Shown here one piece after another: positions 14,753 to 22,064 of a DNA stretch of 22,211 nt (the stretch's first letter is position 1; each line of letters starts with the position of its first letter). Under the pieces are notes generated by a model that was not told the origin of the DNA, did no database searches, and was given only the letters and a program-made list of their open reading frames with translations. Location of the stretch: NCBI RefSeq assembly GCF_035998295.1, contig NZ_DASYHS010000153.1:1-22211 (forward strand), given 5' to 3'. The position numbers were made by a program, and so were the translations under genes. This DNA is from DASYHS01 sp035998295 (GTDB taxonomy: Bacteria; Pseudomonadota; Alphaproteobacteria; Azospirillales; Azospirillaceae).

Positions 14753-14782
14753 CACATTTGTGTGCAAATGTGTATTCAGATT
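14752..14782. promoter_or_regulatory. 22-base palindromic operator candidate with shared 13-base motif
   Basis: ACACATTTG (14752-14760) and CAAATGTGT (14765-14773) are perfect 9-base arms around TGTG. Overlapping the right arm is GTGTATTCAGATT (14770-14782), repeated exactly at 17882-17894 upstream of the VOC gene. The dyad is AT-rich against a GC-rich background and abuts the -35 element of the downstream genes, so it is probably bound by the regulator of this catabolic block. Confidence 0.62.
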
Positions 14783-14787
14783 GGAAC

Positions 14788-15591
14788 TCACCTTGAGGCC
14801 TCCAGGAAGGGCAGCGCCGTGCCCAGGAATGCGCGAGGATGGACGCGGGGTGCGAAGTGGCCGCCATGGGGTTCCACCTTCAGGGTCGCGCCGGGAATGC
14901 GCTCGGCCAGGGCGTAGCTGTGATGGGGCGGGGTGACGGCATCGTCGCGGGCGACCGCGACCAGCGTCGGCGCCGCGATCCGGCCCAGGTCGTCGAACCG
15001 GTCGAAGCGGAGGATCGCGTCGATGCGCCGCGCGGTGATCTCGGCGTCCAGGGGATGGATCGGCGCCGCCCGGTCGGCCTCGGCCAGCGCGTGGTCGTTG
15101 GCGGCGATCCAGTCCGGCGGGTACAGGAACAGGGTCCCGTGCCGCCGGTACGACGCCATGCCGCCGAGTTGCAGCAGCTCCTTGCGTGCCTCGAACATGC
15201 GCCGGAAATAGGCGCAGGCCCGCGGCCAGGTCGCGGACAGGACGAGCCGCCCGATCCGGTCCGGGTGGTCGATCGCGAGCGTCTGGCCGATCGCGCCGCC
15301 GGTGGAGTGTCCGACGAGATCCGCCCGCCCGATGTCGAGATGGTCCATCAGCGCCAGCAGGTCGGCGGCCATCTGCCCGACGCCGTAGTCGATGCGGCAG
15401 CGGCTGCTCCGGCCGGTGCCGCGGTGGTCGTGAAGGACGACCCGGAAGCGCTCGGCGAGCGCCGGCACCAGCGGGTCCCAGAACGCCGCGGCGCCGCTCA
15501 GCCCCGCGACCAGCAGCAGGGGCGGGCCGGAGCCCGTCACCGCGTAGGCGAGGCTGCCGCCGTCGGGCAGCGGGAGGGTCCGCGGCTGCAT
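14788..15591 (-). CDS. Alpha/beta hydrolase
   Basis: 267 residues, a single alpha/beta hydrolase fold. The nucleophile elbow is GHSTGG with S96, the acid is D217 (DDAVTP) and the base is H245 (GGHF), so the triad is complete. The oxyanion region VAGLSG lies at 28-33 and HDHRGTGRS at 54-62. The general look is that of 3-oxoadipate enol-lactonase, RutD and C-C bond hydrolases. It starts four bases after the cupin stop, so the two are surely cotranscribed. In this pathway it could hydrolyse a lactone, ester or 1,3-diketone formed from the product of the neighbouring 3-hydroxyacid dehydrogenase (inference). Confidence 0.92.
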   Translation of the reverse strand: MQPRTLPLPDGGSLAYAVTGSGPPLLLVAGLSGAAAFWDPLVPALAERFRVVLHDHRGTGRSSRCRIDYGVGQMAADLLALMDHLDIGRADLVGHSTGGAIGQTLAIDHPDRIGRLVLSATWPRACAYFRRMFEARKELLQLGGMASYRRHGTLFLYPPDWIAANDHALAEADRAAPIHPLDAEITARRIDAILRFDRFDDLGRIAAPTLVAVARDDAVTPPHHSYALAERIPGATLKVEPHGGHFAPRVHPRAFLGTALPFLEASR

Positions 15592-15595
15592 CCCC

Positions 15596-16093
15596 TCACT
15601 CCGCCCTGGGAGGCGCGAAGACCGTGCGCGCCTCGATCTCGGCGACGTCGGCGGGGCGCGGGAAGGACGGGGGCGCCGGCTCGCCGGGGATGCGCGGGCG
15701 GCCGATGGCGGCGAAGAACTCCTCCAGCCCGTGCGGCGTCAGCATCCAGAGGAGCTTCAGCTCCTCGTCGCCGTCGTTGATGAAGGTGTGCTGCACGTCC
15801 CGGCGCGCCAGGATCACCGTGCCGGGCTGCATCGGGTGCTCGACGCCGTCCACGATCGCGCGGCCCCGTCCGCCCCAGACGAACAGCACCTCCTGGTGAC
15901 GGTCGTGGGCGTGCTGGCGGACATGGGAGCGGGGTGCTACGACCTGGAAGCCCATCGAGAAGGGGCCATCCCATTGCTCGGGCGTCAGCTTGACGGTGAC
16001 GTAGCCGTTGGCGGGCACCGGCTGCCAGTAGGAGGCGCCGTCCTCGGGCTGGAGGACCAGGCCCTCGCGGTCGGGGGCTGCGTTCGTGGTCAT
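15596..16093 (-). CDS. Cupin domain protein
   Basis: 165 residues with one cupin barrel. The first motif gives H61-x-H63-x4-E68 followed by GGRGRAIVDG, and the second gives PGTVILARRDVQH with H102. These four residues are the standard metal-binding set, so a bound metal and either dioxygenase, isomerase or sensing function is possible. The ATG at 16093 follows AAGGAGGAAGG; the longer open frame to 16213 is unsupported. It lies 38 bases after the DUF3830-like gene and four bases before the hydrolase start. Nothing shows its substrate. Confidence 0.88.
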   Translation of the reverse strand: MTTNAAPDREGLVLQPEDGASYWQPVPANGYVTVKLTPEQWDGPFSMGFQVVAPRSHVRQHAHDRHQEVLFVWGGRGRAIVDGVEHPMQPGTVILARRDVQHTFINDGDEELKLLWMLTPHGLEEFFAAIGRPRIPGEPAPPSFPRPADVAEIEARTVFAPPRAE

Positions 16094-16131
16094 GCCTTCC
16101 TCCTTCGGTCGTCGGCGTCCTTGCGGGACGG

Positions 16132-17019
16132 TCAGGCGGTCCCGCTCCAGCGATCGTGGGCGGTGCGGGTCGCCTCGGTCAGGGCGGTCCAGGGAATGCG
16201 CAGGTCGAGCCACCCCGCGAGCCTTCCGGCGATCAGGATCGCCTCGTCGAAGGCCGCGACCGTGTGGTCGGAGCGCTCGGCGAGGCAGGCGGCCGCGCTG
16301 AGCAGCAGCCCGGCCGAGGCGGTCAGGTGGCAGAAGCCGCCGATGCGGCTCGCGGCCTTCTCCAGCGCCAGCGCCGCCGCCGCGGCATGCGCGTGCGTCC
16401 CGTCAGCGAGGAAGGCGCGGCGGTGCCACCACAGCAGCTCGTGCACGCCCCGGGCCTCGCCTTCCGCCATCAGCAGCGGGCCGGCGGGATGCATCACGCC
16501 CCGGCTCGCCATCAGCGCGTCGACCTCCTCCGGGCAGGCGGCCCACAGGGCGCGCCGGGCATCCGACAGCGGCGCGAGCGGACCGTGGGCGGAGGGCGGC
16601 GGCGAGGGTCGGACGCCGTCCGCCGCGCGGAGTTCGGCCAGCACCGGGCGATGTCCCTGCACGTCCTGCACGAGGCGCCCGAGGGCGAGGAGGCGGTCGA
16701 GCCCGTCGTCGAGGCGGCCCAGCACGGTCACCGCGGCGGTCTCCGCCTGGAGCGGCGCGTAGACCAGTTCCAGGAACTGGCGTTCCGGCCAGTAGAGGAA
16801 GCCGCCGGTCGGCACCGCCAGCACGTCGGTCGCCGCCTCGACCTCGCACACGAAGGGCGCGTGCCAGAAGATGTGGTTGCCCGCGATCTTCGCGCAGTGC
16901 ACGTCGAGACCGAGCGGCAGGCAGGCCAGCAGCGCCGCCGTGGTCCGCGGCGCGGCGGCGCCGTCGAGCGCGATCGGCAGGTCGCCGACTTCGGTGGCGA
17001 GCACGAGCCCCGTCGTCAT
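16132..17019 (-). CDS. DUF3830/cyclophilin-fold-like protein with an extra C-terminal helical domain
   Basis: 295 residues. Residues 1-105 resemble DUF3830 cyclophilin-fold proteins: AAPRTTAALLACLP (22-35), an HC-KIAGNHIFW segment (41-52), and PTGGFLYWPER (70-80), which sits like the usual 'gell fyp' stretch. DUF3830 proteins normally stop near 150 residues. Here a further 170 or so residues follow, rich in Ala, Leu and His and apparently all helical, with WWHRRAF (197-203) and two possible hydrophobic helices at 225-247. I know no family for this part. The start overlaps the VOC stop as ATGA, so the two are translationally coupled. No signal peptide is visible, so it should be cytoplasmic. 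Function unknown; a ligand-binding or lyase role beside the VOC protein is a guess. Confidence 0.72.
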   Translation of the reverse strand: MTTGLVLATEVGDLPIALDGAAAPRTTAALLACLPLGLDVHCAKIAGNHIFWHAPFVCEVEAATDVLAVPTGGFLYWPERQFLELVYAPLQAETAAVTVLGRLDDGLDRLLALGRLVQDVQGHRPVLAELRAADGVRPSPPPSAHGPLAPLSDARRALWAACPEEVDALMASRGVMHPAGPLLMAEGEARGVHELLWWHRRAFLADGTHAHAAAAALALEKAASRIGGFCHLTASAGLLLSAAACLAERSDHTVAAFDEAILIAGRLAGWLDLRIPWTALTEATRTAHDRWSGTA

Positions 17020-17849
17020 GGCGCCGCGGTCTGCGCGACGAAGGCGAGGGCGACGCCGTGGGTGTGGTCCGGCCGGACGTGGACGGCGCCGTCTTCCACC
17101 CGGTGGGGGATGCCGTCCCTGGCCAGCCGCGCGGCGACCGCGTCCGGATCGGCGACGCGGACCGCCATCGCGAACGGCGCCGGCCCGGCCGGCTCGCCTG
17201 TGCGGGCCGGAGCGAAGGTGATCGGGATCGTCGCGGTGCGGACGGTCACGCGCCCGCCGTCCCGGCTCACCGCGTCCTTCCCGCACAGCACCTCGAAGAC
17301 GGGAACGGCCGCTTCCGGATCGGGATGGACGACGTGCAGCGCCGCGAGGCCGCGCGCGCCGTTGGCATGGTCCATCAACTCCGGCAGCCAGACCAGCTCG
17401 GGCGTGTCGTGCTGGCAGATCATGACCGCGACCCCGCCGGTCTGCCCGGCCGGCAGGCGGCTCACGACGAAGGCAGCCTCCGCGCTGCCGCCGTCGGACC
17501 GGCGCACGGGGCGGGAGAAGGCCAGCGGCGGCTCGGGCGTGAAGCCGGCGTCGGCCAGCCGCCGGCAATCGGCCGCGACGTCGGCCGAACGCATCACGAC
17601 GAGGTGCAGCCCCTCGCGGTCGTCGAGCATCCGGCGCCACACCTCGTTGGCCGGGGTCGGATTAAGGACCGACAGCACTTCGAAATAGTCGCCGGCCGGC
17701 AGCATCACGCAGTGGTTGCCCGTGCCGAGATGGTCGCTGTGGCGGCCGAGGGGGGCAGGATGGAAGCCCAGCCGCTCGTAGGTGGCGCGGGCCGCCTCCA
17801 GGTCGCGCACCAGGATCACCAGATGATCGACCCCGATAGTTCCCGTCAT
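17016..17849 (-). CDS. VOC / glyoxalase-like domain protein
   Basis: 277 residues, matching the two-module Glyoxalase_3-like group. The N-terminal part begins VDHLVILVRDLEAA with H9 and has DYFEVLSV with E57, the usual metal-ligand positions of vicinal-oxygen-chelate enzymes. A second module begins near AALHVVHPDPEAA. Members include dioxygenases, epimerases and proteins of unknown role. I use ATG at 17849, because GAGG sits six bases ahead; another ATG at 17855 would overlap that site. It begins a segment whose promoter region (17874-17910) shares a 13-base motif with the one at 14770-14782. Its stop overlaps the next start. Confidence 0.85.
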   Translation of the reverse strand: MTGTIGVDHLVILVRDLEAARATYERLGFHPAPLGRHSDHLGTGNHCVMLPAGDYFEVLSVLNPTPANEVWRRMLDDREGLHLVVMRSADVAADCRRLADAGFTPEPPLAFSRPVRRSDGGSAEAAFVVSRLPAGQTGGVAVMICQHDTPELVWLPELMDHANGARGLAALHVVHPDPEAAVPVFEVLCGKDAVSRDGGRVTVRTATIPITFAPARTGEPAGPAPFAMAVRVADPDAVAARLARDGIPHRVEDGAVHVRPDHTHGVALAFVAQTAAP

Positions 17850-17873
17850 GGCCATCCTCGCGCAGTTTGTTGA

Positions 17874-17894
17874 GCACACAAGTGTATTCAGATT
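17874..17894. promoter_or_regulatory. Regulatory element upstream of the VOC gene
   Basis: CACACAAGTGTATTC here contains CAAGTGTA, the same half-site found in the palindrome at 3320-3335, and GTGTATTCAGATT (17882-17894), identical to 14770-14782. On the minus strand TACACT (17886-17881) could be a -10 element, as at 3322-3327, but no good -35 is visible. The element lies in the 76-base gap between E2 and the VOC gene. Confidence 0.45.
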
Positions 17895-17925
17895 TTTCCG
17901 GCCAGTGGAAGGCTGAAACGTGGGG

Positions 17926-19050
17926 TCATGCGACCACCGAGAAAGCCTCGAGATCGGCACGCAGCGCGTCCAGGAAGCGGGCGACGCCCGCGCCGTCGAC
18001 GGCGCGGTGGTCGGCGCTCATGGTCAGCCTCGCCACCGGCCGGGATTCGAGGCGCGCACCGTCGAACACCGCCGTCGGGCGGAACGCCGCGACGGCGAGG
18101 ATCGCGACCTGGGGCGGGTTCACGATCGGCACGAAGTCGGCGACTCCGAAGCCGCCGAGATTCGTGACCGTGAGCGTCGCGCCGGAGACCTCGGCGGCGG
18201 CGAGGCCCTGCGCTTCGGCCCGCTCGCGCAGGCGCCGCAGCCCGGCCGCCGTCTCGGCGAGCGACAGGCGGTCGGCGTCGCGCAGCACCGGGACGACGAG
18301 GCCGGCCTCGGTCGCCATCGCCACGCCGACATTGACCCGCTCCTGCGGGACCGAGCGGTCCTCGGCCCAATGGGCGTTCAGGTCGGGGTGGCGCGCCAGC
18401 AGGCGCGCGACCCGGAACACGATCAGGTCGTTGACGGTGGCGATGCCGCCGACCGCCTTGATCCGTCGACGCTCCGCCAGCAATGCCGAGCCGTCGCAAT
18501 CGACCGAGACACTGAACATCGGGATCTGGAGCGTGCGGGCCATCTGCGCCGCCATCGCGCGGCGGTAGCCGCCCGACCTGCCGTGCTCCGGCTCCGGCCG
18601 CGGTTCTGGCTCCGGCCGCGGTTCCGGCGCGCGGGGCGCGGCCGAGAGCACGTCGCGCCTGGTGATGCGGCCATGCGGCCCGCTGCCCCGCAGGGCCGAA
18701 AGGTCGATGCCGGCGTCGCGGGCGAGGCGGCGGGCGAGCGGGCTCGCGAAGCCTGCCGGAAGACGGCGCGGCAGCCCCGGCCCGCGCGGGGAAGCAGGTT
18801 CCATCGCGCCGTTCCCGCCAGCGAGGCGGGCGATCGCGGCGCCGACGGCGACCTCGTCGCCGACCGCGGCCAGCAGTTCGGCGACGGTGCCGCCGACGGG
18901 CGCTTCGACCTCGGTCGCGGCCTTGGCCGTCTCCACGGTCGCGACGAGCTGGCCCTTGGCGACCGCGTCGCCCGGCCGGACGTGCCATTCGACCAGGACG
19001 GCGGAGTCCATGTACTCCCCGCCGGCGCCGATCAGGCGGATCTCCGTCAT
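17926..19050 (-). CDS. Dihydrolipoamide acyltransferase (E2) of an acetoin-type dehydrogenase
   Basis: 374 residues with the full E2 layout. The lipoyl domain (1-78) has the modified lysine K43 in VETAKAATEVEAP. A peripheral subunit-binding domain covers about 100-135 (SPLARRLARDAGID, GSGPHGRITRRDV). A Pro/Glu linker (142-156, two six-residue repeats) leads to the catalytic domain, ending in SADHRAVDGA with H348 and D352 as the active-site pair. E2 takes the acyl group from E1 onto CoA. The ATG at 19050 is four bases after the E1 beta stop. There is only one lipoyl domain, as in acetoin and branched-chain types. No E3 gene is in the window, so lipoamide dehydrogenase must come from elsewhere. 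Confidence 0.94.
   Translation of the reverse strand: MTEIRLIGAGGEYMDSAVLVEWHVRPGDAVAKGQLVATVETAKAATEVEAPVGGTVAELLAAVGDEVAVGAAIARLAGGNGAMEPASPRGPGLPRRLPAGFASPLARRLARDAGIDLSALRGSGPHGRITRRDVLSAAPRAPEPRPEPEPRPEPEHGRSGGYRRAMAAQMARTLQIPMFSVSVDCDGSALLAERRRIKAVGGIATVNDLIVFRVARLLARHPDLNAHWAEDRSVPQERVNVGVAMATEAGLVVPVLRDADRLSLAETAAGLRRLRERAEAQGLAAAEVSGATLTVTNLGGFGVADFVPIVNPPQVAILAVAAFRPTAVFDGARLESRPVARLTMSADHRAVDGAGVARFLDALRADLEAFSVVA
18591..18626. repeat. Two 18-base tandem repeats in the E2 linker
   Basis: Bases 18591-18608 and 18609-18626 are the same 18-base unit with one mismatch. They encode the repeated six residues EPRPEP in the flexible interdomain linker of the E2 protein. Copy number variation here would change linker length only. 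Confidence 0.75.
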
Positions 19051-19054
19051 CGCG

Positions 19055-20026
19055 TCACCCCCATGCCCGGACCGCCTCGACGATCGAGGCGGCGCTCGGC
19101 ACGACCGCCGCCTCTAGCGGCTCGCTGTAGGGGATCGGCAGGTCGTGCGTGCCGATGCGCGCGACCGGTGCGTCGAGATACTCGAACGCGGCCTCGGAGA
19201 TCTGCGCCGCCACCTCCGCGCCGAAGCCGCCGAAGCGCCAGCCCTCGTTGACGACCACGGCGCGGCTCGTCTTCTTCACCGATGCGACGATCGTCGCGGT
19301 GTCGAGCGGGCGCAGCGAGCGCAGGTCCACGACCTCGCAGGAGATGCCCGAACCCGCCAGCGTGTCGGCAGCCTTCAGCGCCTCCAGCACCATGCGCGAG
19401 TTGGCGACCAGCGTGACGTCGCTGCCTTCGCGCACGACCGCGGCCTTGCCGATCTCGACGGTATGGTCGCCCTCGGGCACCTCGCCGGTCGTGTTGTAGA
19501 GCAGCTTGTGCTCCAGGAAGACGACCGGGTTCGGGTCGCGGATCGCGGCCTTCAGCAGGCCCTTGGCATCGGCCGGGAAGACCGGGCTGACGACCTTCAG
19601 CCCGGGGATGTGGCTGACCATCGCCTCCAGCGACTTCGAGTGCTGGGCGCCGGCCCCGGCACCGCCGCCGCCCTGGGTGCGCAGCACCATCGGCACCGAG
19701 ACCTGCCCGGCCCAGACGAAGTGCAGGATGGACGCCTGGTTGGCCAGCGCGTCGAGGCACAGCGGCAGGAAGTCCGCGTACATGATCTCGATCACCGGCC
19801 TCAGGCCCATCATGGCGGCGCCGACGCCCATGCCGGTCATGGTCTGCTCGGAGATCGGGGTGTCGACGACGCGCTCGGCGCCGAACTCCTCCTGCAGGGC
19901 GCGGGTCACCTTGAAGACGCCGCCGTAGATGCCGATGTCCTCGCCGTAAAGCACGACGGACGGGTCGGCGCGCATCTCCTCGCGCAGCGCCTCGTTCAGC
20001 GCTTCCGCGTAGCGCAGGCGCCGCAT
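19055..20026 (-). CDS. E1 beta subunit, acetoin-type thiamine-dependent dehydrogenase
   Basis: 323 residues, the regular E1 beta size. YGEDIGIYGG (27-36) and VVDTPISEQT (53-62, with catalytic-type E60) are the transketolase pyrimidine-binding signatures. QHSKSLEAMVSHIPGLKVVSP and the C-terminal DLRSLRPLDTATI mark the family. Together with E1 alpha it binds thiamine diphosphate, decarboxylates or cleaves its substrate, and acylates the lipoyl group on E2. The ATG at 20026 overlaps the E1 alpha stop as ATGA. A Gly/Ala-rich GGGGAGAG run stands just before QHSKS, longer than in most homologues, which is mildly odd. Confidence 0.95.
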   Translation of the reverse strand: MRRLRYAEALNEALREEMRADPSVVLYGEDIGIYGGVFKVTRALQEEFGAERVVDTPISEQTMTGMGVGAAMMGLRPVIEIMYADFLPLCLDALANQASILHFVWAGQVSVPMVLRTQGGGGAGAGAQHSKSLEAMVSHIPGLKVVSPVFPADAKGLLKAAIRDPNPVVFLEHKLLYNTTGEVPEGDHTVEIGKAAVVREGSDVTLVANSRMVLEALKAADTLAGSGISCEVVDLRSLRPLDTATIVASVKKTSRAVVVNEGWRFGGFGAEVAAQISEAAFEYLDAPVARIGTHDLPIPYSEPLEAAVVPSAASIVEAVRAWG

Positions 20027-21024
20027 CAGGCGGCGCTCCCGTAGTCGTCGGCCCCGTATTCGCCGGCCCCGTATTCGCCGTCGGCAAGGTCCTCGATGCC
20101 CGGCATCGGGTCGGACAGCGCCTGCTCGAACGCGCGCTCGACCATCTCCCCGGCCTCGGCCGCCAGCGCGGCCGTCCGTTCGGCGCCGAGATCGCGCTCC
20201 AGCAGGGCGCGGGTCCGCGCGATCGGGTCCTTCGGCCGCCAGGCCTCCATCTCCTCCCCGCTCTGGTAGCCGCCCATGTCGCTCGTCGAGAAGCCGGTCA
20301 TGCGGTAGGTCTTCGCCTCGATGAAGGTGGGACCGCCGCCGTCGCGCGCACGGGCCACCGCCTCGCGCATCGCCCGGTAGACGGCGACGACGTCGTTGCC
20401 GTCGACGGCGACGCCGGGCATGCCGTAACCGGCCGCGCGGCGGTGCAGGTCTTCGATGCTGGACTGGAAGCGCGCGTGGACGGTCAATCCGTACTGGTTG
20501 TGCTCGCAGAAGAAGACGAGCGGCAGCTTCCACAGCGCCGCCATGTTCATGGACTCGTGGCACACGCCGGTCTGGGCGGCGCCGTCGCCGAAGAAGGTGG
20601 CGACGACCCGGCCTCGGCCCTGCGCCTTCAGCGCCAGGGCCTGGCCGACCGCTATGGGCATGCCGCCGCCGACGATCGCGTTGCCGCCCAGCATGCCGGT
20701 CGCGCGGTCGGCGATCAGCATGTGCCCGGCACGGCCGCGGCAGTAGCCGGTCGCCCGTCCGAAGATCTCTGCGACGACCCGGCGCAGGTCGAGCCCCTTG
20801 CCGATGTAGTGCGCGTGGCCGCGGTGGGTGCTGGTGGCGACGTCGTCGGTGCCGAGCACGGCGGTCGCGCCGATCCCTGCCGCCTCCTGGCCGTCGCAGC
20901 GATGGATCGGCCCGCGCGTCCGGCCCTGCTTGTGCAGGTCGCCCAGCTTCTCCTCGAGGCGGCGGACGATCACCATCCGCCGGAACATTTCGACCAGCTC
21001 GTCCTGCGACGGCGCGTTCGTCAT
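20026..21024 (-). CDS. E1 alpha subunit, acetoin-type thiamine-dependent dehydrogenase
   Basis: 332 residues. The thiamine motif runs from GDGAAQTG (146-153) to N176 (EHNQYG), and THRGHAHYIGKG (67-78) is a hallmark of acetoin dehydrogenase alpha chains, as is MLGGNAIVGGG (111-121). The match to acetoin or 2-ketoacid type cannot be settled without a tree. The ATG at 21024 has a weak GGGG site; the open frame continues to 21087 but would run through the promoter. The last 20 or so residues are unusual: EYGAGEYGADDYGSAA, coded by a 15-base tandem repeat. It is the first gene of the block after its own palindromic promoter and 94 bases from the GntR stop. Confidence 0.94.
   Translation of the reverse strand: MTNAPSQDELVEMFRRMVIVRRLEEKLGDLHKQGRTRGPIHRCDGQEAAGIGATAVLGTDDVATSTHRGHAHYIGKGLDLRRVVAEIFGRATGYCRGRAGHMLIADRATGMLGGNAIVGGGMPIAVGQALALKAQGRGRVVATFFGDGAAQTGVCHESMNMAALWKLPLVFFCEHNQYGLTVHARFQSSIEDLHRRAAGYGMPGVAVDGNDVVAVYRAMREAVARARDGGGPTFIEAKTYRMTGFSTSDMGGYQSGEEMEAWRPKDPIARTRALLERDLGAERTAALAAEAGEMVERAFEQALSDPMPGIEDLADGEYGAGEYGADDYGSAA
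20036..20080. repeat. Three 15-base tandem repeats at the end of the E1 alpha gene
   Basis: Bases 20051-20065 and 20066-20080 are identical (GCCCCGTATTCGCCG), and 20036-20050 is a diverged third copy (11 of 15). They code for the EYGAG/EYGAD/DYGSA tail of E1 alpha. In-frame unit length means copies can be gained or lost without a frameshift. Confidence 0.8.
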
Positions 21025-21045
21025 AGGTGCCCCTGGATCTGATCC

Positions 21046-21087
21046 ATCATGTACGATGTATGATATATCAAACTTGGGCGCGCGCAA
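21046..21087 (-). promoter_or_regulatory. Promoter and dyads upstream of the E1 alpha gene
   Basis: TGATATATCA (21061-21070) is a perfect 10-base palindrome, and ATCAT (21046-21050) and ATGAT (21060-21064) form a second dyad around nine bases. On the minus strand TTGCGC (21087-21082) and TATCAT (21065-21060; five of six -10 positions) are 16 bases apart. The palindrome overlaps the -10, fitting repression by the adjacent GntR protein. Confidence 0.45.
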
Positions 21088-21118
21088 TCCCGTCCCCGTC
21101 CCGTCGCCTGGTACGGCG

Positions 21119-21796
21119 TCAGACCTCCCCGTTCCGCAACGTCGCGGTGACCCGGTCGGCGGCGTAGCGGATGTCGCGGGTCAGCGCCTCGCGCACGGCC
21201 GCCGGATCGCGCGAGCGCAGCGCCTGCAGGATCTGGTCGTGGTTGTCCAGCCCCTGACCGCCCGCGGCGAAGGCGGGATAGATCAGGTTGAGGTAACCGC
21301 CGGTCTGCAGCCACAGGCTCTCGATCATCCTGAGCAGGCTCGGCATGCCGCTCGCCTCGTAGATCGAGAAATGGAAGAGCTGGTTCCTCTCCATCACCGT
21401 CTTGAAATCGCCGGACCGCGTAGCGGCCACGAGCGCGCGGTTGTGGTCCTCCAGGGCGGCGATGCGGTCGGGCGTCATGTGCGGCGCCGCCTTCTCGGCC
21501 GCCAGACCTTCCAGCGCGATGCGGATCTCGATCAGCTCGCGCAGGCGGCCGGGCAGCAGGACCGGGACGTAGACGGAGCGGTTGCGGCCAAGCTCCAGCG
21601 CGCCCTCGCTCACCAGCGCGTTCAGGGCGTCGCGGACGGGGGTCGGGCTGACGTCCAGCTTGGAGGCGAGTTGCCGTATCGTGATCTTCTCGCCCGGCGA
21701 GAACACGCCGGCGATGAGGGCCTGCTTCAATTGGTCGTAGACCCGCTCGGTAAGCGTCTCGGCGCGGGCGACGGCCCCCAGTACAGCATGCGGCAA
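21119..21796 (-). CDS. GntR family transcriptional regulator, FCD subfamily (TTG start preferred)
   Basis: With a TTG start at 21796 this is 225 residues, the family norm. A GGGGGGAG ribosome site stands six bases ahead. The farther ATG at 21928 lacks such a site and adds 44 residues of proline- and cysteine-containing sequence unlike GntR N-termini, though it cannot be excluded. The winged helix-turn-helix covers about 13-80 (DVSPTPVRDALNALVSEGAL at 48-67). In the FCD domain N138, H142 and H186 are seen, but where the third metal-binding His is expected there is D208 (TRDIRYA), so metal binding may differ. It lies 94 bases upstream of the E1/E2 genes, same strand, and is the natural candidate regulator of the whole right-hand catabolic block. 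Confidence 0.88.
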   Translation of the reverse strand: MPHAVLGAVARAETLTERVYDQLKQALIAGVFSPGEKITIRQLASKLDVSPTPVRDALNALVSEGALELGRNRSVYVPVLLPGRLRELIEIRIALEGLAAEKAAPHMTPDRIAALEDHNRALVAATRSGDFKTVMERNQLFHFSIYEASGMPSLLRMIESLWLQTGGYLNLIYPAFAAGGQGLDNHDQILQALRSRDPAAVREALTRDIRYAADRVTATLRNGEV

Positions 21797-22064
21797 CGGC
21801 GCTCCCCCCGGGCAACACAGCGGACCCGTAGTAGCTATCGCCCGTGGCGGCGGGGCGCAAGCGGGCGGTACCTTCAGCCAGGGTTCCGGACCCGGGTCGG
21901 CGGCGTTTGAAACGTGCGGGAACGTCATGGTTCGTCACGGTCCCGGCGCAGCACTCCAGCAGCTCCTCCACCAGTCCCGCCCGGACCTCGCCCCGTATTT
22001 CCTTTGCCGCACCGACCACGGCCGTCCCATCCGACAGACGCGGACTGTGTCCGGTTGAGTATTT
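21797..22064. other. Leader and intergenic region upstream of the right-hand GntR gene
   Basis: If the TTG start is right, about 270 bases here hold no convincing gene. I see a GACCCGGGTC palindrome at 21889-21898 and a GTG-led minus-strand frame from 22019 whose first 30 residues look protein-like but which then runs through the GntR gene in a shadow frame. No clear promoter stands out. Confidence 0.4.

Noticed and set aside
21021..22019. 332-codon minus-strand frame starting at GTG 22019
   Set aside because: Its first 30 residues look protein-like, but most of it lies in another frame over the GntR gene and is Arg/Pro-rich. A short gene remnant around 21925-22060 cannot be excluded but is not supported.
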